Shown: positions 40,064-49,443 of the stretch, piece after piece
Position numbering within the stretch: position 1 is the first letter of the stretch
Layout of the letters: each line of letters opens with the position of its first letter
NCBI GenBank assembly: GCA_039812645.1
Contig: JBDIAV010000010.1
Span: 1-64,000, forward strand
DNA from: Ancrocorticia sp039812645
Lineage (GTDB): Bacteria; Actinomycetota; Actinomycetes; Actinomycetales; Actinomycetaceae
Direction: 5' to 3'
DNA: 64,000 nucleotides
Translations under genes and position numbers: made by a program
Notes under the pieces: generated by a model
The model's input: the letters and a program-made list of their open reading frames with translations, nothing else
What the model was told of the DNA's origin: nothing
Database searches by the model: none

Positions 40064-43000
40064 AGTGCACCACCTCGACTCGCAAAGCGTGCCTCACGAG
40101 CGGAATCATGTTCCTGCAAGCTGACCACGTCAAAGTGGGCCTTGCGGGAGGCGGCAATTCCCTGGACCGCAGCGGCAAACTCCTGAACGGTGGTGATGAT
40201 TGGCTTGTCGGCCGCCGTCGTCGCTGCACGAATGGCGTAGCCATCCTTACGCGATTCTTTGGTACCCGGAGTGTTAATCACCATATCGATAGCACCCTGG
40301 TTGATGAGATCAACCACCGTGGGCTCGCCGTTCGGCCCGACACCCTCGGACTCCTTGCGCACCGTGGTGACGGGGAGCCCGAACCGTGTCAACACCGAGG
40401 CTGTGCCGCTGGTGGCAAACACGGTGAAACCAAGTTCGACCAGCTGCAGGATCGGGAAGATCGCCGCATTCTTGTCCGTATCCGAAATCGAGACAAAGAC
40501 ATTCCCCTCGGAAGGAAGACCACCGTACGCGGCGTCCTGCGCCTTGGCGAAAGCGACCGGGAAGGTCGAGGCGAAGCCCATGACCTCACCGGTAGAGCGC
40601 ATCTCAGGGCCGAGAATGGTGTCCACCACGCGGCCATCACGAGTCTGGAAACGCTTGAAGGGCAGAACTACTTCCTTGACGGCCATGGCCGCCTTGAGAT
40701 CGAGAACCGTGGCGTCATGATCCGGCAGAAGTCCATCCGCGCGCAACTCAGAGATGGTTCGTCCGGCCATCACCCACGAGGCCGCGCGTGCCAAATGCAC
40801 GCCGGTGGCCTTCGACACGAAGGGCACCGTGCGCGAGGCGCGCGGATTCGCCTCGATGACATAGAGAACGTTGTTCATGAGGCCAAACTGAATGTTTAGC
40901 AGGCCACGCACGCCCACTCCCTCGGCAATCGCATGGGTCGCTTCGCGAATGCGCTCCATAACTGACTGCGAGAGCGTCAGTGGAGGTAGCACACAGGCGG
41001 AATCGCCCGAGTGGATGCCACATTCCTCGATATGCTCCATCACTCCGCCAAGGAAGAGATCCTTGCCGTCGTAGAGGGCGTCCACGTCAATCTCCACCGC
41101 TGCGTCAAGGAAACGATCGACAAGCAGCGGTGCGTTGCGACGCGACGCGTCCGTACGCGAGGTCTCCCGCCGGTCCAGGTACTCGCGTAGCTGCTGCTCA
41201 GAATAAACGATCTCCATGCCACGGCCACCCAGCACGTACGAGGGACGCACAAGGACCGGGTAGCCAATGGAGTTGGCAATCTCGATGGTCTGCTTGTCCG
41301 TGGTGGCAGTACCAAAGGCTGGGGCATGGAGGCCTGCATTCGCCAGGACGCCACCGAAAAGCGACCGATCCTCTGCCGCGTCGATAGCAGCGGGTGGCGT
41401 ACCGATAATCGGAACCCCGGCGGCCTCCAGAGAGTTGGCAAGCGAGAGCGGCGTCTGTCCACCCAACTGCACCATAACTCCGGCCACTGGGCCAGCAGCC
41501 TTTTCAGCCTCGTACACCTCCAGCACATCTTCAAGCGTGAGTGGTTCGAAGTAGAGGCGGTTGGAGATGTCGTAATCGGTGGAGACCGTCTCTGGGTTGC
41601 AGTTGACCATAACGGTCTCGTACTTCTCCGCCAGCGTGAGGCTTGCGTGAACACACGAGTAGTCGAACTCAATACCCTGACCAATACGATTGGGGCCGGA
41701 GCCGAGGATGAGGATGGCGGGCCGCTCGCGCGGGGCAACCTCTGTCTCGTCGTCGTAGCTGGAGTAGTGGTATGGAGTGTCCGCAGCGAACTCAGCGGCA
41801 CAGGTATCCACAGTCTTATAGACCGGATGCAGACCGTAAGCCCAGCGGATTTGACGCACCGTCTCCTCGGAGATTCGGCGAATTTGAGCGATCTGAGCAT
41901 CGGAGAAGCCGTGTCGCTTCGCCACCCGCAGAAGGTCGGGACTCAGGGTCTCGTTCTCCGCGATCTCAGCCGCCAGCTCGTTGATGAGGCAAATCTGATC
42001 GAGGAACCATGGGTCAATCTTCGTCACCTCGAAGAGGCGCTCAACGCTGGCCCCTGCACGCAGTGCCTGCTGAACATTGATGAGGCGACCCTCGGTGGGG
42101 ATCTCGGTGGAGGCAATGAGTTTCTCCAACTCCTCGCCCGCCAGTGGCTCGCCTTCCCAGTGGAACACCGCGCCCTTCTTGTCGATGGAGCGCATCGCCT
42201 TTTGCAGCGCCTCGGCAAAGTTGCGCCCCAGGGACATGGCTTCACCCACCGACTTCATGGTGGTGGTGAGAACCGGATCCGCCGACGGGAACTTCTCGAA
42301 GGCAAAGCGCGGAATCTTCACCACAACATAATCCAGCGTGGGCTCGAAGGAGGCCGGGGTGGACTTCGTGATGTCGTTGGGGATCTCGTCCAGCGTGTAG
42401 CCGAGTGCGAGACGCGCGGCCAGCTTCGCGATGGGGAAACCTGTGGCCTTGGACGCCAGCGCCGAGGAGCGCGACACGCGTGGGTTCATCTCGATGACAA
42501 TGACGCGCCCGGTAGCGGGATCCACAGCGAACTGAATGTTGCAGCCACCGGTGTCCACGCCGACCTCGCGAATGATCGCGATGCCGATATCACGCAGTTT
42601 CTGGAACTCACGGTCCGTCAGCGTCAGCGCGGGCGCCACGGTGATGGAATCGCCAGTGTGGACACCCACAGGATCCACGTTTTCAATGGAACATACGACG
42701 ACGACGTTGTCCGCCTGGTCGCGCATGATCTCCAACTCGTATTCTTTCCAGCCGAGAATGGACTCCTCCAGCAGCACCTCGGTGGTGGCGGAATAATGCA
42801 GCCCCTGGCCCGCAATGCGCTCCAGATCGGAAGGAGTGTAGGCGAAGCCAGAGCCAAGGCCGCCCATGGTGAAGGAGGGACGCACCACCAGCGGATAGCC
42901 CAGTTCAGCTGCCGCCGCATGGCAATCGTCCATGGTGTGGCAGATAAATGAACGAGCCGATTCGGCGCCGCACTTATCGACAACCTTCTTAAACTCGTCG

Positions 43001-43386
43001 CGGTCCTCACCCTTGGTGATGGCCTCCGCGCGGGCGCCGATGAGCTCCACGCCGTACTTGTCCAGGACGCCGTTCTCCACAAGTGCCATGGCGGTGTTAA
43101 GCGCCGTCTGGCCACCGAGGGTGGGCAGCAGTGCGTCCGGGCGCTCCTTGGCGATAACCTGCTCGACCACCTCGGGAGTAATCGGCTCAACGTAGGTGGC
43201 GTCCGCCATCTCCGGGTCCGTCATGATGGTGGCCGGGTTGGAGTTGACGAGGATGACCCGTAGGCCCTCCTCCTTGAGAATCTTGCAGGCCTGGGTGCCC
43301 GAGTAATCGAACTCGCAAGCCTGGCCGATGACGATGGGACCGGAGCCGATGACGAGGACCGACTTGATATCTTCGCGACGTGGCAT
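40060..43386 (-). CDS. carB: Carbamoyl-phosphate synthase large subunit (1108 aa)
   Basis: CarB uses ammonia from CarA, bicarbonate and two ATP to make carbamoyl phosphate for pyrimidines and arginine. It has two ATP-grasp halves: an N-terminal one starting MPRREDIKSVLVIGSGPIVI with FTMGGLGSGFAYT, and a C-terminal one starting AILILGSGPNRIGQGIEFDY with RPSYVLGGRGMEIVY. A central oligomerisation domain and a C-terminal MGS-like allosteric domain (FTVFATSGTASVLTRFG) complete it. Length is normal. It shares one base with carA and overlaps pyrF by 4 nt. Confidence 0.97.
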   Translation of the reverse strand: MPRREDIKSVLVIGSGPIVIGQACEFDYSGTQACKILKEEGLRVILVNSNPATIMTDPEMADATYVEPITPEVVEQVIAKERPDALLPTLGGQTALNTAMALVENGVLDKYGVELIGARAEAITKGEDRDEFKKVVDKCGAESARSFICHTMDDCHAAAAELGYPLVVRPSFTMGGLGSGFAYTPSDLERIAGQGLHYSATTEVLLEESILGWKEYELEIMRDQADNVVVVCSIENVDPVGVHTGDSITVAPALTLTDREFQKLRDIGIAIIREVGVDTGGCNIQFAVDPATGRVIVIEMNPRVSRSSALASKATGFPIAKLAARLALGYTLDEIPNDITKSTPASFEPTLDYVVVKIPRFAFEKFPSADPVLTTTMKSVGEAMSLGRNFAEALQKAMRSIDKKGAVFHWEGEPLAGEELEKLIASTEIPTEGRLINVQQALRAGASVERLFEVTKIDPWFLDQICLINELAAEIAENETLSPDLLRVAKRHGFSDAQIAQIRRISEETVRQIRWAYGLHPVYKTVDTCAAEFAADTPYHYSSYDDETEVAPRERPAILILGSGPNRIGQGIEFDYSCVHASLTLAEKYETVMVNCNPETVSTDYDISNRLYFEPLTLEDVLEVYEAEKAAGPVAGVMVQLGGQTPLSLANSLEAAGVPIIGTPPAAIDAAEDRSLFGGVLANAGLHAPAFGTATTDKQTIEIANSIGYPVLVRPSYVLGGRGMEIVYSEQQLREYLDRRETSRTDASRRNAPLLVDRFLDAAVEIDVDALYDGKDLFLGGVMEHIEECGIHSGDSACVLPPLTLSQSVMERIREATHAIAEGVGVRGLLNIQFGLMNNVLYVIEANPRASRTVPFVSKATGVHLARAASWVMAGRTISELRADGLLPDHDATVLDLKAAMAVKEVVLPFKRFQTRDGRVVDTILGPEMRSTGEVMGFASTFPVAFAKAQDAAYGGLPSEGNVFVSISDTDKNAAIFPILQLVELGFTVFATSGTASVLTRFGLPVTTVRKESEGVGPNGEPTVVDLINQGAIDMVINTPGTKESRKDGYAIRAATTAADKPIITTVQEFAAAVQGIAASRKAHFDVVSLQEHDSAREARFASRGGAL

Positions 43387-44567
43387 CAGCGAGCGTCCTT
43401 CCGTGCGACCATGAGGTCGATAAAGCGGTCAAAGAGATAGCTGGCATCATGTGGACCAGCGGCAGCCTCGGGATGGTACTGAACGGAGAAGGCCGGGATA
43501 TCCAGGCAGCGTAGGCCCTCCACGACGTCGTCGTTCAAACCGATATGTGAGACCTCGACGTGGCCGTACTTGCCCCCTGCAAACGGGGCGAGCGACGGCT
43601 CAGCAATCGGCGCGTCCACGGCGAAACCGTGGTTGTGCGCGGTGATCTCCACCTTGCCGGTGGAACGGTCAAGGACCGGTTGGTTGACACCGCGGTGGCC
43701 GTAGTCCAGCTTGTAGGTGCCGTAGCCAAGGGCTCGACCAAGCAGCTGGTTGCCGAAGCAGATACCGAAGAACGGGTAGCCAGCGTCGAGGACCGAGCGC
43801 AGCAAATCTACTTCCTCCGTGGCCGCTTCCGGATCGCCGGGGCCGTTGGAGAAGAAGACGCCATCGGGCGCGATCTCCTCAATCTGTGCCATAGTAACGC
43901 TCTGTGGAACGACGACGACGCGAGCTCCGCGAGCAGCCAATTGTTGCGGTGTGCGCGCCTTGATTCCAAGATCGACGGCGACAACGGTGACCTTCGCTTC
44001 GCCTTCCGGCTCCACAACGTAGCTCGTAGAGGTGGACACCTCGCGGGCGAGGTTGGCTCCAGCCATGAGCGGCTCATCCGCCACGATTTCCCTGAGTACC
44101 TGGAGCGCCGCCGGGTTCTTCTGAGCGGCGCCATCTGGCAGGGCCGAACCGGAGAAGATGCCGGCGCGCATCACGCCACGGTCCCGCAGGTGACGGGTTA
44201 ACGCGCGGGTATCGATATCACTGATACCGACGATCTGCTGAGCAATGAGGTCATCTTCCAGCTCGCCGGTGGAGCGCCAGTTGGAGGCGCGACGGGCGGG
44301 ATCTCGGACCACGACACCCGCGGCCCATATACGATCCGACTCCGGATCTTCGTGATTGACACCGGTGTTACCAATATGGGGCGCCGTCATGACAATAATC
44401 TGGCGATGGTAAGACGGATCGGTGAAGGTCTCCTGATAGCCGGTCATACCGGTGGAGAAAACAATCTCACCGAGCGCTCGTCCGCGGCTGCCATAGGCGT
44501 AACCCACGAATGAGGTGCCGTCCTCCAAAACGATGACGGCTGGCTCGCGATCTAGGAATGATGTCAC
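43386..44567 (-). CDS. carA: Carbamoyl-phosphate synthase small subunit (393 aa)
   Basis: This is the glutamine amidotransferase subunit supplying ammonia to CarB. The N-terminal domain (VLEDGTSFVGYAYGSRGRAL) is followed by a class I GATase domain with nucleophile Cys in FFGICFGNQLLGRALG and catalytic His/Glu in VQYHPEAAAGP. The start overlaps pyrC by 4 nt. Confidence 0.97.
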   Translation of the reverse strand: MTSFLDREPAVIVLEDGTSFVGYAYGSRGRALGEIVFSTGMTGYQETFTDPSYHRQIIVMTAPHIGNTGVNHEDPESDRIWAAGVVVRDPARRASNWRSTGELEDDLIAQQIVGISDIDTRALTRHLRDRGVMRAGIFSGSALPDGAAQKNPAALQVLREIVADEPLMAGANLAREVSTSTSYVVEPEGEAKVTVVAVDLGIKARTPQQLAARGARVVVVPQSVTMAQIEEIAPDGVFFSNGPGDPEAATEEVDLLRSVLDAGYPFFGICFGNQLLGRALGYGTYKLDYGHRGVNQPVLDRSTGKVEITAHNHGFAVDAPIAEPSLAPFAGGKYGHVEVSHIGLNDDVVEGLRCLDIPAFSVQYHPEAAAGPHDASYLFDRFIDLMVARKDAR

Positions 44568-45910
44568 AGAGCGTCTCCTGTTCCTTCGGCAACTTCCTTA
44601 TGAGATGCCAAAACTTGCTCGGTCGTACGCAACATGCCCTCCCACAGGGTGGGCACACCCTTGTAGAAGGTGTACTGCACGCGTCCGGGAATCTCGCGTC
44701 CCTCCCACGGCGTGTTGCAAGACTTCGAGTACTGTTCCTCACCGTAGATAACACGGCTGGTTGCGGGGTCGTAAAGGCAAATGTTCGCGGGTTCTCCCGC
44801 AGCGATTGGACGGCCTTGGCCCTCGTTCTGGCACAGCTTGGCAGGCTCGTAGCTCATGAGTCGAGCGACGTCAGCCCAACTCACCAGCCCGCTATCCACC
44901 AGGGACTCCTGAACGATCGACAGCGCGGTTTCCAAGCCGATCATGCCGTTGGCGCCGCAATCCCACTCGCAGTCTTTATCCTCGGTGGGGTGCGGGGCGT
45001 GGTCCGTGCCGATGACGTCAATGGTGCCGTCAGCAACGCCTTCGCGGAGTGCCTCGATATCATCGCGGGTGCGCAGTGGGGGGTTGACCTTGAAGCGTGG
45101 ATCGTAGGAGCGTGCCTCAGAATGGTCGAGGCTGAGGTGGTGCGGGGTGGCCTCCGCGGTCACCGGCATGCCGTTCTGCTTGGCCCAGCGGACTAGGTCA
45201 ACCGAGCCGCGGGTCGACAGGTGTAGGATATGCACTCGCGAACCCACGTGCTGGGCGAGCAGACAATCACGCGCCACGATAGCTTCTTCGGCCACTGCGG
45301 GCCAGCCCACCAGCCCGAGTTCCGCCGAAATGTCACCCTCGTGCATCTGGGCACCTTCGGTGAGGCGGGGATCCTGGGCATGCTGAGCAATGACGCCATC
45401 GAACGCCTTGACGTATTCGAGTGCGCGGCGCATGAGAACAGGATCGGATACGCACGCGCCGTCGTCGGAGAAGTAGCGGACACGGGCAGCCGACTCAGCC
45501 ATCGCACCTAGTTCCGCCAGGTGCTGACCGGCGAGATCCTTGGACACCGCACCGACGGGAGCCACGTGCACGTACCCTGCCTCCACACCCATGTTGAGAA
45601 CCTGCTCCACCACACCGGCGTTGTCCTGCGTCGGCGAGGTGTTAGCCATCGCGTTAACGCAGGTGTAGCCACCTGCGGCGGCGGCCTGGGAGCCGGTATG
45701 AACAGTCTCTGCTGCCTCGCGGCCGGGCTCACGCAGGTGGGTGTGCGGATCCACAAGACCCGGAAGGGCAATAAGGCCCTCGGCGTTCACCTCGGTGGCG
45801 CCGGGAGCGGCGAGGTTCTCCCCCACCGCCTTGACGATGCCGCCGGACACATGGATATCGACGACCTGCTCGCCAAGGAGGTTCGCTCCCCGGATGATGT
45901 ATTCACTCAT
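44564..45910 (-). CDS. pyrC: Dihydroorotase, class I (448 aa)
   Basis: This is a zinc amidohydrolase converting carbamoyl aspartate to dihydroorotate. The metal motif is GLVDPHTHLREPG; other ligands are in YFSDDGACVSD, HILHLSTRGSVD and IGTDHAPHPTEDKD. The 448-aa length fits the monofunctional class I enzyme. It overlaps pyrB and carA by 4 nt each. pyrD and pyrE are not in this operon. Confidence 0.96.
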   Translation of the reverse strand: MSEYIIRGANLLGEQVVDIHVSGGIVKAVGENLAAPGATEVNAEGLIALPGLVDPHTHLREPGREAAETVHTGSQAAAAGGYTCVNAMANTSPTQDNAGVVEQVLNMGVEAGYVHVAPVGAVSKDLAGQHLAELGAMAESAARVRYFSDDGACVSDPVLMRRALEYVKAFDGVIAQHAQDPRLTEGAQMHEGDISAELGLVGWPAVAEEAIVARDCLLAQHVGSRVHILHLSTRGSVDLVRWAKQNGMPVTAEATPHHLSLDHSEARSYDPRFKVNPPLRTRDDIEALREGVADGTIDVIGTDHAPHPTEDKDCEWDCGANGMIGLETALSIVQESLVDSGLVSWADVARLMSYEPAKLCQNEGQGRPIAAGEPANICLYDPATSRVIYGEEQYSKSCNTPWEGREIPGRVQYTFYKGVPTLWEGMLRTTEQVLASHKEVAEGTGDAL

Positions 45911-46881
45911 GATGCAATCTCCTCGCCGTGCGCCAACAAAAGGTAGAGAGCGGCCATGCGCACGGAAACTCCGTTGGCCACCTGTTCAACAATGACGGAC
46001 TGTGCGGAGTCAGCGGCCTCCGCAGTGATCTCTAAACCACGGTTCATCGGGCCGGGATGCATAATGAGAGCATCTGAGCCCAGCACTGCCATACGCTCGG
46101 CATCAAGGCCGAAGGCACGGTGGTATTCCAGCGGCGACGGGAAGAATCCGCCTCCCGCGTGGCTCATGCGCTCGCGCTGCACGCGCAACATCATGAGAGC
46201 GTCCGGCTTCGTGGCGAGCACTTCGTCCAGATTATAGGAGACATCGCACGTCCACCCGTCCATGCCAACGGGCAGCAAGGTGGGCGGACCCACGAGGGTT
46301 ACCTTGGCACCGAGGGTGTGTAGCAGCTGCACATTGGAGCGGGCCACGCGCGAATGGAGAATATCGCCCACGATGACGACGTGGCGCCCTGCAAGGTCCG
46401 AACCAGCGGGAGCAGCCGCGTTGGCGCCGGTGTGGAAGTGGCGGCGCATGGTAAAGGCGTCCAACAGAGCCTGCGTGGGGTGCTGGTGCTTGCCGTCGCC
46501 AGCATTGAGGATCGGAACGTCCACCCAACCAGCTTCGGCCAAGCGGGCCGGAGCCCCGGAGGCCGAGTGACGCACGATGAACGCCTCGGCGCCCATCGCC
46601 AGAATCGTCTGCGCCGTGTCCTTGAGCGACTCTCCCTTGGAGACGGATGATCCCTTCGCCGAGAAGGAGATAACGTCCATAGACAGGCGCTTGGCGGCCG
46701 TCTCAAAAGAGAGACGGGTGCGGGTTGAATCTTCAAAGAAAAGGGTGGCGACTGTGCGACCGCGCAGTACCGGCAGCTTCTTGATGGTGCGGGCCTGCGT
46801 AGCCGCCATTGACTCGGCGGTGTCGAGGAGGAGGAGGGCGTCCTCGCGGCTCAGGTCTTCGGTTGAGATGAGATGTTTCAT
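45907..46881 (-). CDS. pyrB: Aspartate carbamoyltransferase catalytic subunit (324 aa)
   Basis: PyrB joins carbamoyl phosphate and aspartate. The carbamoyl-phosphate loop FFEDSTRTRLSFETAAKR and the aspartate-side loop SDALIMHPGPMNRGLEI are clear; AKGSSVSKGESLKDT is the 80s loop. No pyrI is present, as in other actinomycetes. ATGA overlaps link it to pyrR before and pyrC after. Confidence 0.97.
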   Translation of the reverse strand: MKHLISTEDLSREDALLLLDTAESMAATQARTIKKLPVLRGRTVATLFFEDSTRTRLSFETAAKRLSMDVISFSAKGSSVSKGESLKDTAQTILAMGAEAFIVRHSASGAPARLAEAGWVDVPILNAGDGKHQHPTQALLDAFTMRRHFHTGANAAAPAGSDLAGRHVVIVGDILHSRVARSNVQLLHTLGAKVTLVGPPTLLPVGMDGWTCDVSYNLDEVLATKPDALMMLRVQRERMSHAGGGFFPSPLEYHRAFGLDAERMAVLGSDALIMHPGPMNRGLEITAEAADSAQSVIVEQVANGVSVRMAALYLLLAHGEEIAS

Positions 46882-47423
46882 GCCGTGGCCTCCTTGGAAG
46901 GAACGTCCTCAATACGAACGGAGTCCGTGCCATCGATCTCGCTGAGACCCACCCAGACGCGCTCGGAGCGCGCGGTGGGAACGTTCTTGCCAACGTAATC
47001 CGCACGGATCGGAACCTCACGGTGGCCGCGGTCGATCAGGACGGCAAGCTGCACGGTGCGGGGCCGGCCGATGTCGGATAGCGCCTCGAGGGCGGAGCGG
47101 ATGGTGCGACCGGAGTAGAGGACGTCGTCGACTAACACGACATTCTTACGGTCAATACCGGACTCTGGGATAACCGTGGGTTGCGGAGCCCGCGTGGGCT
47201 GGGCGGCCAGATCATCGCGATACATGGTGATGTCTAAGGAACCAACGGGAACATCGGCACCGACCTCGGCCAGTGCCTTCTGGAGGCGGTGAGCCAAGGT
47301 CACGCCACGGGTGGGAATACCCAGAAGCATGACATCTTCGGCGCCGCGATTGCGCTCGATGATCTCATGAGCTATTCGCCGTAGCGAGCGCTCGATATCT
47401 TCGGAATCGAGAATGGTTGCCAC
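46878..47423 (-). CDS. pyrR: Pyr operon regulator/uracil phosphoribosyltransferase PyrR (181 aa)
   Basis: This is an RNA-binding attenuation/translation regulator that also has uracil phosphoribosyltransferase activity. The PRPP motif is VVLVDDVLYSGRT (95-107). It starts with GTG, preceded by AAGGAG five bases upstream. A PyrR-type RNA loop lies directly before this ribosome binding site, so PyrR probably represses translation of its own operon when UMP is high, as established for Mycobacterium smegmatis. First gene of pyrR-B-C-carA-B-pyrF. Confidence 0.96.
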   Translation of the reverse strand: MATILDSEDIERSLRRIAHEIIERNRGAEDVMLLGIPTRGVTLAHRLQKALAEVGADVPVGSLDITMYRDDLAAQPTRAPQPTVIPESGIDRKNVVLVDDVLYSGRTIRSALEALSDIGRPRTVQLAVLIDRGHREVPIRADYVGKNVPTARSERVWVGLSEIDGTDSVRIEDVPSKEATA

Positions 47424-47436
47424 AAAGACTCCTTCC

Positions 47437-47452
47437 CCGCCTCACGGGACGG
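47437..47452 (-). promoter_or_regulatory. PyrR-binding RNA loop upstream of pyrR
   Basis: The minus-strand sequence CCGTCCCGTGAGGCGG matches the PyrR-binding consensus (UCC-N-G-N-GAGG) and folds with CC/GG closing a CGUGA loop, a bulged U, and an outer CCG/CGG helix. It ends two bases before the GGAAGGAG ribosome binding site of pyrR, suited to translational repression. Confidence 0.8.
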
Positions 47453-47545
47453 TGATTAAAGGATGCTGTTTCAGAGATCTTGTGAGTAAGCCGCAGCTCC
47501 TCCACGCCTTCTCTTAACCTTCAGCGATGATTATTCGGTTATAGA

Positions 47546-47576
47546 AAGGTGCCACGGGCATAGCCCGCGGCACCTT
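47546..47576 (-). terminator. Terminator of nusB
   Basis: AAGGTGCC pairs with GGCACCTT, then CGGGC with GCCCG after one mismatch, closing a 3-nt loop. TTTCTATAAC follows on the minus strand. It separates efp-nusB from the pyr operon. Confidence 0.8.
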
Positions 47577-47581
47577 CACAC

Positions 47582-48172
47582 TTATTCGGTTGACGAGTCC
47601 GGAGCGCTTGGTTCCAGGACATCAATCTCTGACGATACCGGACCATCTGTTGTGGCCACAGGCTCCGCAGCCTCAAGGGCGGATGGAACATCGGTGGCTT
47701 CTGACGGCCGTGCTTCGACAGGGTCAGAGGCGTTTGCAGCAAGCTCGCGGGCGCGAATGTCTGCCACCTTGTTAAGAACACCCATGACAAAACCCACAGA
47801 GCGCTCGGTCGAGAGCTTGCGAGCCAAATGTGCCCACTCTGCCACGACCGCGCTGCGCGGAGTACCCATGACAAGAAGCTCGGTAGTACCCAGGCGAAGA
47901 ATCGTCCGGTCCACCACGTTCATGCGATCAAGGGACCAATCTTCGCTGGCCGCTTCGATGAGGGTGTCAACGTTGTACGACTCATCGGCGAAAGCCTCAA
48001 CGATCTTCACGCCAAATTCCCCGATGGGAACCTGCGCGGTGGATAGCGAACGACGCTCGGTCAACAGATCCAAGAGGTCTTCCGGATAGAGCAATCCGCG
48101 CTCATCCGCTTCGAAGACAACGTCGAGGGCCCGGTGACGCTGAGTCGTGCGACCGGTTTCGCGATAGGCCAT
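47582..48172 (-). CDS. nusB: Transcription antitermination factor NusB, with C-terminal tail (196 aa)
   Basis: NusB with S10 forms the rRNA antitermination complex. The all-helical core spans about residues 10-140 (RHRALDVVFEADERG, DWSLDRMNVVDRTILRLGTT, SVGFVMGVLNKVADI). The remaining 55 residues form an acidic Ala/Pro/Ser-rich tail not present in shorter homologues. Its ATG overlaps the efp stop by one base. Confidence 0.94.
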   Translation of the reverse strand: MAYRETGRTTQRHRALDVVFEADERGLLYPEDLLDLLTERRSLSTAQVPIGEFGVKIVEAFADESYNVDTLIEAASEDWSLDRMNVVDRTILRLGTTELLVMGTPRSAVVAEWAHLARKLSTERSVGFVMGVLNKVADIRARELAANASDPVEARPSEATDVPSALEAAEPVATTDGPVSSEIDVLEPSAPDSSTE

Positions 48173-48735
48173 CAGTCGGTGACGCGGGAGAGGTAGGCGC
48201 CGGTACGGGTATCAACCTTGACGCGATCGCCCTGGTTAATGAACAGTGGGACCTGGATCTCGTGATCGGTCTCGACGGTGGCGGGCTTGGTACCAGCGTT
48301 GGAACGATCGCCCTGGAGGCCCGGCTCAGTGTAGGTAACTTCAAGAACCACGGAGGCGGGCAACTCGATGAAGAGCACACGACCGTCGTTGGAGGCCACA
48401 ACGACTTCCTGATTTTCCAGGAGGAAGTTGGCGGCATCACCGATGATCTCGGGAGACACGGGGATCTGCTCGTAATCGGACAGATCCATGAAGATATAGT
48501 CGGAGCCGTCATTGTAGAGGTACTGCATGTCGCGGCGATCCACGGTGGCGGTCTCAACCTTGACACCGGCGTTGAGCGTACGATCAACCGTCTTACCGGT
48601 GAGAACGTTCTTCATCTTGGTGCGGACGAAGGCCGGTCCCTTGCCGGGCTTGACGTGCTGGAACTCGACGATGCTCCAGAGCTGACCCTCGATGCGCAGA
48701 ACCATTCCGTTCTTCAACTCATTTGTGGTTGCCAC
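48172..48735 (-). CDS. efp: Elongation factor P (187 aa)
   Basis: EF-P relieves ribosome stalling at proline runs. It has three beta-barrel domains; the tip of domain I reads KPGKGPAFVRTK with Lys32, the actinobacterial type. GTG 48735 gives MATTNELKNG and is preferred to a frame open to 48780. It precedes nusB with a one-base overlap. Confidence 0.96.
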   Translation of the reverse strand: MATTNELKNGMVLRIEGQLWSIVEFQHVKPGKGPAFVRTKMKNVLTGKTVDRTLNAGVKVETATVDRRDMQYLYNDGSDYIFMDLSDYEQIPVSPEIIGDAANFLLENQEVVVASNDGRVLFIELPASVVLEVTYTEPGLQGDRSNAGTKPATVETDHEIQVPLFINQGDRVKVDTRTGAYLSRVTD

Positions 48736-48855
48736 TAGATTCCAATCTTTTTGTCTTGAGAATGGGGCCTTGAGAAGCATCCCACCCTTTGAGCCGTCTC
48801 ATAGAATACCGTGTTTTGCTACCCGACCTGCATGCGCGACGCTATGAAACGTGTC

Positions 48856-49443
48856 CTAATCTTGCGGAGTTTCGTTGTTTCCTTCGGATGACAGGGGACC
48901 CTTCCAGGTATCGACAACGACGGCCGTCACCTCCGCCAGTTCCATCCCGGAGGTATCGATCGTTTGCGTCGCTAGCTCCGTGTACAGCGGCGTGCGTTGC
49001 GAGAGCTGGGTAAAGAAGATCCGACGTGGGGACGCCACCGCGGCGAGTCGAGGCCCGTCCAGCCCAGTTCGATGAACCAACGTAGCGAGATTACCGGTGA
49101 GATGGACGACGACGGCGCCCGCCTCCAGTAATTCCGCCAGGCGCGCACGGACCGGCGCAAACTCCACGTCACTTCGCGAATTACCGAGACTCCCTGAACC
49201 GAGCGCGAGAACACGTTCGTCCTGTGCCGTGACGTCTGAGAGGAAGGCGAGTGCCACGTCCCTCTCGAAGCGACGCAACTCCTCCTCGGAGCGTTCGACG
49301 GCAATAAGTTCGGTGCTCTCCCCCGCGAGCTGCTCAATAGCGGCGTCGGTATCCGCGAAGGGAACACCGTGACGACGCGAAATCTCCCCGGCCGTTTCCG
49401 CCACGAGAGCACCAGGAGGTCCAACAAGAACGAGCAGGCTCAC
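48856..49443 (-). CDS. Shikimate-kinase-like protein lacking the Walker A lysine (195 aa)
   Basis: This is a divergent relative of the AroK encoded just upstream. Shared parts include LLVLVGPPG at the P-loop strand, FADTDAAIEQ (AroK FRDSDALIEE), RRFERD (AroK FRVIEAR region), LALGSGSLG (AroK LSLGGGAV) and QRTPLYTELA (AroK QREPLYREVA). But the nucleotide loop reads GPPGALVAET where AroK has GMPGSGKTTA, so the Lys and Ser/Thr needed for ATP are missing; the GGG shikimate loop is altered too. It is probably not a kinase. GTG overlaps the aroK stop by 4 nt (GTGA), so it is co-translated. It occupies the place where aroB is normally found. A regulatory or structural partner of AroK is one possibility. 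Confidence 0.65.
   Translation of the reverse strand: MSLLVLVGPPGALVAETAGEISRRHGVPFADTDAAIEQLAGESTELIAVERSEEELRRFERDVALAFLSDVTAQDERVLALGSGSLGNSRSDVEFAPVRARLAELLEAGAVVVHLTGNLATLVHRTGLDGPRLAAVASPRRIFFTQLSQRTPLYTELATQTIDTSGMELAEVTAVVVDTWKGPLSSEGNNETPQD

Noticed and set aside
41326..42951. 541-codon plus-strand open frame opposite carB
   Set aside because: It lies wholly antisense to a clearly conserved gene. The protein lacks recognisable features and has His/Arg-rich composition typical of a codon-bias shadow.
48736..48780. Longer EF-P start at 48780
   Set aside because: EF-P homologues begin MATTNELKNG; the extension is not conserved in the family.
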